A stretch of 64,000 nucleotides of DNA, taken from Stenopsyche tienmushanensis (taxonomy: Eukaryota; Arthropoda; Insecta; Trichoptera; Stenopsychidae). Position numbers and translations under genes: made by a program. The DNA lies in NCBI GenBank assembly GCA_008973525.1, contig WACJ01000271.1, forward strand, positions 248,001 to 312,000, read 5' to 3'. The notes under the pieces were generated by a model. That model did not search any database. It saw nothing but the letters and a program-made list of their open reading frames with translations, and had not been told where the DNA came from. Positions within the stretch are counted from its first letter, which is position 1, and each line of letters starts with the position of its first letter. This document shows positions 59,118 to 64,000 of the stretch, in pieces.

Positions 59118-59868
59118 GTTTCTAATAAATTAGCCGGCAGAAAATGGGTTTTTTATTAAAAATTAAAATTTCGAGGAGGAATATCACAAATCTGCCCCTG
59201 GGAATGACCTCTACCATCCCAAATTTTATTACTATGTCGATTTTCGCGTCATCATTTTTATGTCGGTACAAACTATCAATGAAACCATGCATTTTAAATA
59301 CCTTCACACTCGACTCTATAATTTCGTATGATTACACAACGCTATTGCATTCGACATAATATAGATGGATCTCATTGTATGATGCTATAAAATAATTGTT
59401 GTCTTAAATAACCGCAATTGAAGTCAAAGTTACCCTTTTGTGACCTGTTCCGTATTGTCATAATTGTCTTTAAGTGCTATCGACAATCTTACATCGACAA
59501 AAAATGTGAATAGATGCAACAATCTTTTGCGTGCAAATGAATGATAAATCAGCTGACTCACGTTACACTTTGATATGAATCTCAGACATAAAATATATTT
59601 TTGAAATAGTGCAAATGATAAAATATCCTTAGCCTCATCAGTGAGTCGCTTTGCATTTTTGTAGACAAACAATTTTAATGGTGATTTTAACAAGAAACTA
59701 AATAAATAAAAATATTCAATATGTGCTGTGACAACCCTGAACAAGAAATACCCAAAAGTCGTAAATGATCCCGCAGAATACCACGTGGTATACATACGTA
59801 TTCCAGGATACACAAGTCGCCACAATAAAATATAAAAATCACACAACTTTTTATATGATTTCTAATAA
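59118..59868. other. Intergenic, nothing recognised
   Basis: Includes an open frame of 138 codons at 59430-59846 (-) without motifs; its translation is hydrophobic and A+T-driven. No support as a gene. Confidence 0.4.
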
Positions 59869-59870
59869 TA

Positions 59871-60641
59871 GATTGTCCAGTTAGAAATGTCGTTTTTTAA
59901 ATGAAAGGGTTAAATTCAAACAAAAAAAAATATTATTTAATTTCATCGATACAATATATTCTCCTTCAGTTTTCCCAATGATTTAATCTTTTTTTTTAAT
60001 TCCGAAAGAATAAAATTCAACGACTTTTGATATAAAATATTTTTCGATTCCTCATTTCACCTCTTCTATATTTATGATTTTTTTCTAATTGTAAAAAATA
60101 AATTTCGCTCGTTATGATTTGACCCTATGGAAAAACTTCATGGTAGATTATCGCTTTGAAGTCCCACCACACATTTAAAAGAACTATTTTTACTGTCAGA
60201 CCCCGGTCTAGAGGTTGATGTATAGTCTATGTTGGATTTGATTCAATTTCAGCACGCAGGATATCGTCTTCCACTTTAACCCTTTTCTCACTTCTGACCT
60301 TATTTTCTTAAGTGAAATTTCCACTTTTAAATTGTTTAAAGTATCTCTGGCATTGACAAAAAGTTAGAGATTCTCCAAATGTATCACAAATATTTTTAGT
60401 TGCAGTGGTTGCATTATTCTTTTTAAGATATTCATGCAGTATGCAATATCGCGTAAATTGTTTGTTCGGTAAAAAGTCCAACATCTTGAAACAGGGTTTG
60501 AAAATTTGTTTTTGTAGAAAATAACGTTCTCCAGATGTTAGTCGACTAACAAAATATACAATACGTGCTGTCAAAGAGATGGCTGAGTCACAAATGATGG
60601 TCAAAAAATATGAAAAAAACGACATTTCTAACTGGACAATT
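59871..60641 (-). mobile_element. Deleted mariner element with both ends (771 bp)
   Basis: TA on both sides (59869-59870, 60642-60643); both ends read ATTGTCCAGTTAGAAATGTC inward. On the minus strand 60625-60308 the transposase N-terminus is open for 105 codons: FTRYCILHEYLKKNNATTAT, then ICDTFGESL and CQRYFKQFKSGNF, the first helix-turn-helix of mariner proteins. The frame then breaks and the catalytic core is deleted. Best end-sequence reference for the copies at 855, 16975 and 29578. Confidence 0.88.
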
Positions 60642-60643
60642 TA

Positions 60644-61344
60644 ATATCTCTAAAATCGCTGCTGGTTAAATAACTGTACGATTACGTAAGAAAACCCTGC
60701 TCCGGCGTGCTTATAATTTTTTGAGAAATTCTCTGAAATCAGCCCAGACCAATTCTTGGAATACTTTTCAGCTGCAATCAAAAATATTTATTGTCAGTAT
60801 TTATGAAAATGTTCATAACTTTATTACCCACTTAACAGATCATTATTAAATTATTATGCTTTTACGCAACGTTTAAAGTTAATGGATCAAGAAAATATGG
60901 CGACTGAAATGTGCTTTTAACCCATATTTATTCCATAATTTGCGATGCATTTATGGTGCAAAACAACCATCACTTACAATTTTTTATAGCCATTCATTCA
61001 TTATGGGAAAGAGTTTAAATAGGATTAAAGATTACTTAGTCGTAATCGGAAAGTCATGTTAAGCCTGGATCGAGATAATCGATTGGAAATATGAAGGCTT
61101 CTGATTTCCAAAAAAAATATTGACTCAGGGGGAAGGTAGCTAAAGATTCTAATTTAACTTTTAAATTCTTAGGCTAGGATAAATATATAAATAAATACTG
61201 TTTAAAAAATGAAAAATAATTATATAAATATATATTGTATAGGGTAGGGAAGAGTTTTGAGTCTCACTCGCGGTCCCGTAAAAAAGAGTGCGAGCCCACT
61301 AATTGTAATCGACCGCTAGGAAGACGATCAGATGGAGATTGTAT
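60644..61344. other. Intergenic, nothing recognised
   Basis: A+T-rich sequence with no repeat or coding signal noted. Confidence 0.35.
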
Positions 61345-61530
61345 AAAGCCCCCGAGAATGCATTTTTTCCACAAAACTTTTACAAAAAGCCCTAAATGCC
61401 CTAAAATTAGAGGGAATAGCCACAAAGTTTCCGTGTCCAACCGGTCCGAATTTCGGCCCACTGACACATCGAAGAAGCGCCTCGCGATCGGATCCCATGC
61501 CTGAACATGTCCACAGAACATGGTCTGCGT
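61345..61530 (+). repeat. Dispersed repeat with CGGTCCG core, copy 3
   Basis: Reads GAATAGCCACAAAGTTTCC, GTGTCCAACCGGTCCG, AATTTCGGCCCACTGACAC and AAGCGCCTCG, parallel to 11740-11810 and reversed to 44585-44665. Slightly longer than the other copies. Open frames through it are incidental. Confidence 0.6.
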
Positions 61531-62869
61531 TTGCGAATATGCAAAAACGTGGTTATTCAAACAGACAATTTTAGCAGAATAGGATCTACGAGCGAGTGAT
61601 GACATTATAAATTTTTAAGATGATATTTAATGCTTGTAAATCAGTCACTCATGGGTGATCCTGCCCGAGTTTATTGATCGTCTTGTAGTTAAGGTTTTAA
61701 AAGCAGGAAATGAAGCTAAACCCACTTCGAGACGATCGATCGAATATTAACAATCTCTAAAATTTATTTAGTAAAATCATTAGTCACACGGTCTGGATCG
61801 TCAGTAAATATTATTTCGACACCAATGAAGATCAGTGACTAATATGGGGTGGTACGGAAAAAATGATTATTTAAATAGCTGCTTTAAAGTTGACACTATG
61901 ACTTCAGATCTTAATATTGAGTGATCAAACATGAAAATTGCTCAGTGAAATTCATGAATGTCTTAAATCAACAATAACATTCGCAGGCATCTGTTTAAAC
62001 TGTATAAATCTCAAATACAAATGACGGTCGTATCATTTTCACCGAGTTAACTTTATTAGTTATCAATATCTGCGAATTGACGAATGACACCAATTATGAC
62101 AGAAAAAAACAGCTGCTTCGTTAATAGGATTGTCAAACTGGATAACTAAAATAAACGGAACAATCAACTGTTTGACATGTCATTCAAATGGCGTTTGAAA
62201 TGACTGTAGACAGATCTTGTGGCGAAGCAAACGTACGAAGATAGATATATAGCGAATATCATCAGGATTTGAGCATATCTCATGAATCAATGATGATTCG
62301 AAAGCATCATAGGGGGTAAATACGCAGAATGCATTTTTAATTGATTATGATACATGCCGTGATTGAATAATTCAAAATTGATTGGGGTCTAATCAGGTTT
62401 AAGGTATAGAATGGGTTAATCTTTACAAATATTGGATATAGATCATTTTCGCAGTATATAGACACTCAGCATGTTCACCTTGTCAATAGGTTTGAAATAT
62501 TTCTATGCTGTGGTTTATGTGGTTCCAAGTTTCTGCAATAATTTACCATTGATGTAATGTTCAAAGACATTACACCTAGGCCTAGTATAGCAAGGTCATA
62601 TGGTTCCACAAAAAAGTCGTGTAATGCAAATTCGTGATGTACGAGATTTGAAGTTCATAGAATAATAGTCTTTGCGTTCCAAAAGATATCGAAGTTTGTC
62701 AATATTCTTTATTTCTTTTATAACATACATAAAATACATCATTCATTCATCATCGCTATCTATATTTAATTATCTTATTAATTTATGCTGCAATCTTACC
62801 TAGTTTTTTATTTGTAAGTTACAAAATCTAGCTAGTTTCTTCCCTGCGCTCAGAACGTAGTGGCCACTC
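61531..62869. other. Intergenic, nothing recognised
   Basis: A+T-rich; only a small hairpin (GTAATGT/ACATTAC near 62554) was noticed. Confidence 0.4.
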
Positions 62870-63340
62870 AAAATTTGGAATGAGCGTATCCTTGGGGATA
62901 TGGATATTAAATTCACGTTTTGCACCTTGCTATGCATTTTTGTTGAGCGAGTTGGCATGATCCCAATTAGAGGAACCAATAAAAAGCTCAGGTCAGTGGG
63001 GGGGTGCCATGTTCCTATATCTCAGATGTAAATTGGCCAATGTTTCATCCTGAATTGATGCAAAGACTCGACCTTATTGCTGTGAAACATCGCCAAATAC
63101 TCAATTGAAACATCATCACGCTGTTTTCGTTTCACTCATATTGTGTACAACTTTCTCATGTTCAAATTTTCAATCAATATGCGATGTGCAGCATTTTTTG
63201 AATGCCCTACTATAATGCTAGCTCGCGCACTTACAGTCGATGGTCATCTAATATAATTTTGTGGATTTTCTTCATAATTTCTGGTCTGGTTATCACATTT
63301 GGTCGACCACTGCGCTGTTTGTCTTGGCAGCTCATTCGGC
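62870..63340 (-). pseudogene. mariner transposase remnant, N-terminal half
   Basis: Minus strand reads RSGRPNVITRPEIMKKIHKI, ILDDHRL, then VRELASIIVGHSKNAAHRIL and IENLNMRKLCT. This is the second helix-turn-helix of mauritiana/irritans-like mariners (V-R-E-L-A...S...I-L-x-x-x-L-x-M-R-K-L). After stops, DVSIEYLAMFHSNK and a decayed T-W-H region follow. Broken by stops and frameshifts; no terminal repeats identified. Confidence 0.78.
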
Positions 63341-63364
63341 TTCGTCAAACATTTCCTTTGGAAA

Positions 63365-63450
63365 TATCAATATGAAATATAATAGTTACGTGGTTCAGAT
63401 TTTTACAGAGTTTCCAAACCAAAATACGAAATATGTATGGTAGTGCACGT
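63365..63450. mobile_element. TTAA MITE (family A) fragment
   Basis: ATATCAATATGAAATATAAT, ACGTGGTTCAGA and ATATGTATGGTAGTGCACGT parallel the second half of 55403-55549. No ends kept. Confidence 0.55.
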
Positions 63451-64000
63451 GTGTTTTTTAAAACACCAACCGCCATCTATACGGAAGGTCGGGTACTTTT
63501 GGGACTATCTTCGTATATTATTTTAATAATTTTAATATCTTGCACTTATAATAACATTTATAATTTAACTTTAAAAAAATGGATTTCCAGGGAGAGGAGC
63601 AAATTAGTAAGTTAGATACTTGCCACAGGCGCTTCATTACGGCTCTGGTAAATCTTTACGTGTTTCGTAGTAAGGAGCTAAAAAATTTTGTAATGCCCTT
63701 TTGAATTTTTTCCCTCTTTCCATTATGGAATATTTTTCTATATAAAAATGTTATAATTTATCAGCTAATCTCAAACCGTCATCTATCGAGTAGGTAAAAA
63801 TTTATAAACATTTCGCACCCAGCATTCGATATTCGCTAAAAATGTCTTGGACGGGTTAACAGTATACACGAGTATATCTTATCAGTATATATATATTAAA
63901 TAACGACATCTTACCGACGTATTATCAAACTTTTATTATTTAGTAAATTGCATTTATTGCATAAATCGTTATTTAAAACCGAAACTAAACCGATAACCGG

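Noticed and set aside
59430..59846. 138-codon open frame on the minus strand
   Set aside because: Hydrophobic, motif-free translation without plausible start context or neighbouring exons.
1..64000. CRISPR arrays, bacterial operons, ribosome-binding sites, rRNA
   Set aside because: No regularly spaced direct repeats or bacterial features seen; all genes are spliced animal types.

Overview
The window looks like A+T-rich nuclear DNA from an arthropod, most probably an insect. It has spliced genes with GT-AG introns, animal gene families (NPC1, SMYD4-type SET/MYND protein, phosphatidylserine decarboxylase), AATAAA signals, and a heavy load of decayed Tc1/mariner, pogo/Tigger, piggyBac, hAT and Helitron-like DNA. 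I cannot name the species.

Layout: 1-168 is the last coding piece of an NPC1 gene (+). From 0.5 to 8.1 kb there is transposon debris. A two-exon SMYD4-like gene lies on the minus strand at 8565-10755. From 11 to 19.6 kb there are dispersed repeats, a hAT remnant between inverted arms, a mariner copy and two TTAA-flanked elements. From 20.4 to 31.4 kb (+) is a phosphatidylserine decarboxylase (PISD) gene. Six exons at 28562-31434 carry the enzyme. Three upstream exons (20420-20448, 25857-25930, 26324-26556) are phase-compatible and would add 112 residues with two membrane segments, giving a 441-residue model. From 31.5 to 64 kb I see no convincing host gene. It holds MITEs (many flanked by TTAA), a 3-kb inverted-repeat region, broken hAT/mariner/piggyBac transposases, a 130-bp foldback palindrome and one isolated core-promoter-like cassette.

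The three host genes act in sterol export from lysosomes, protein methylation and mitochondrial phosphatidylethanolamine synthesis. Nothing suggests they work as one unit. The main pattern beyond genes is repeated invasion by TTAA-targeting (piggyBac-type) short elements, several inside introns and nested in one another. All family assignments are from reading translated motifs by eye; no database search was run.
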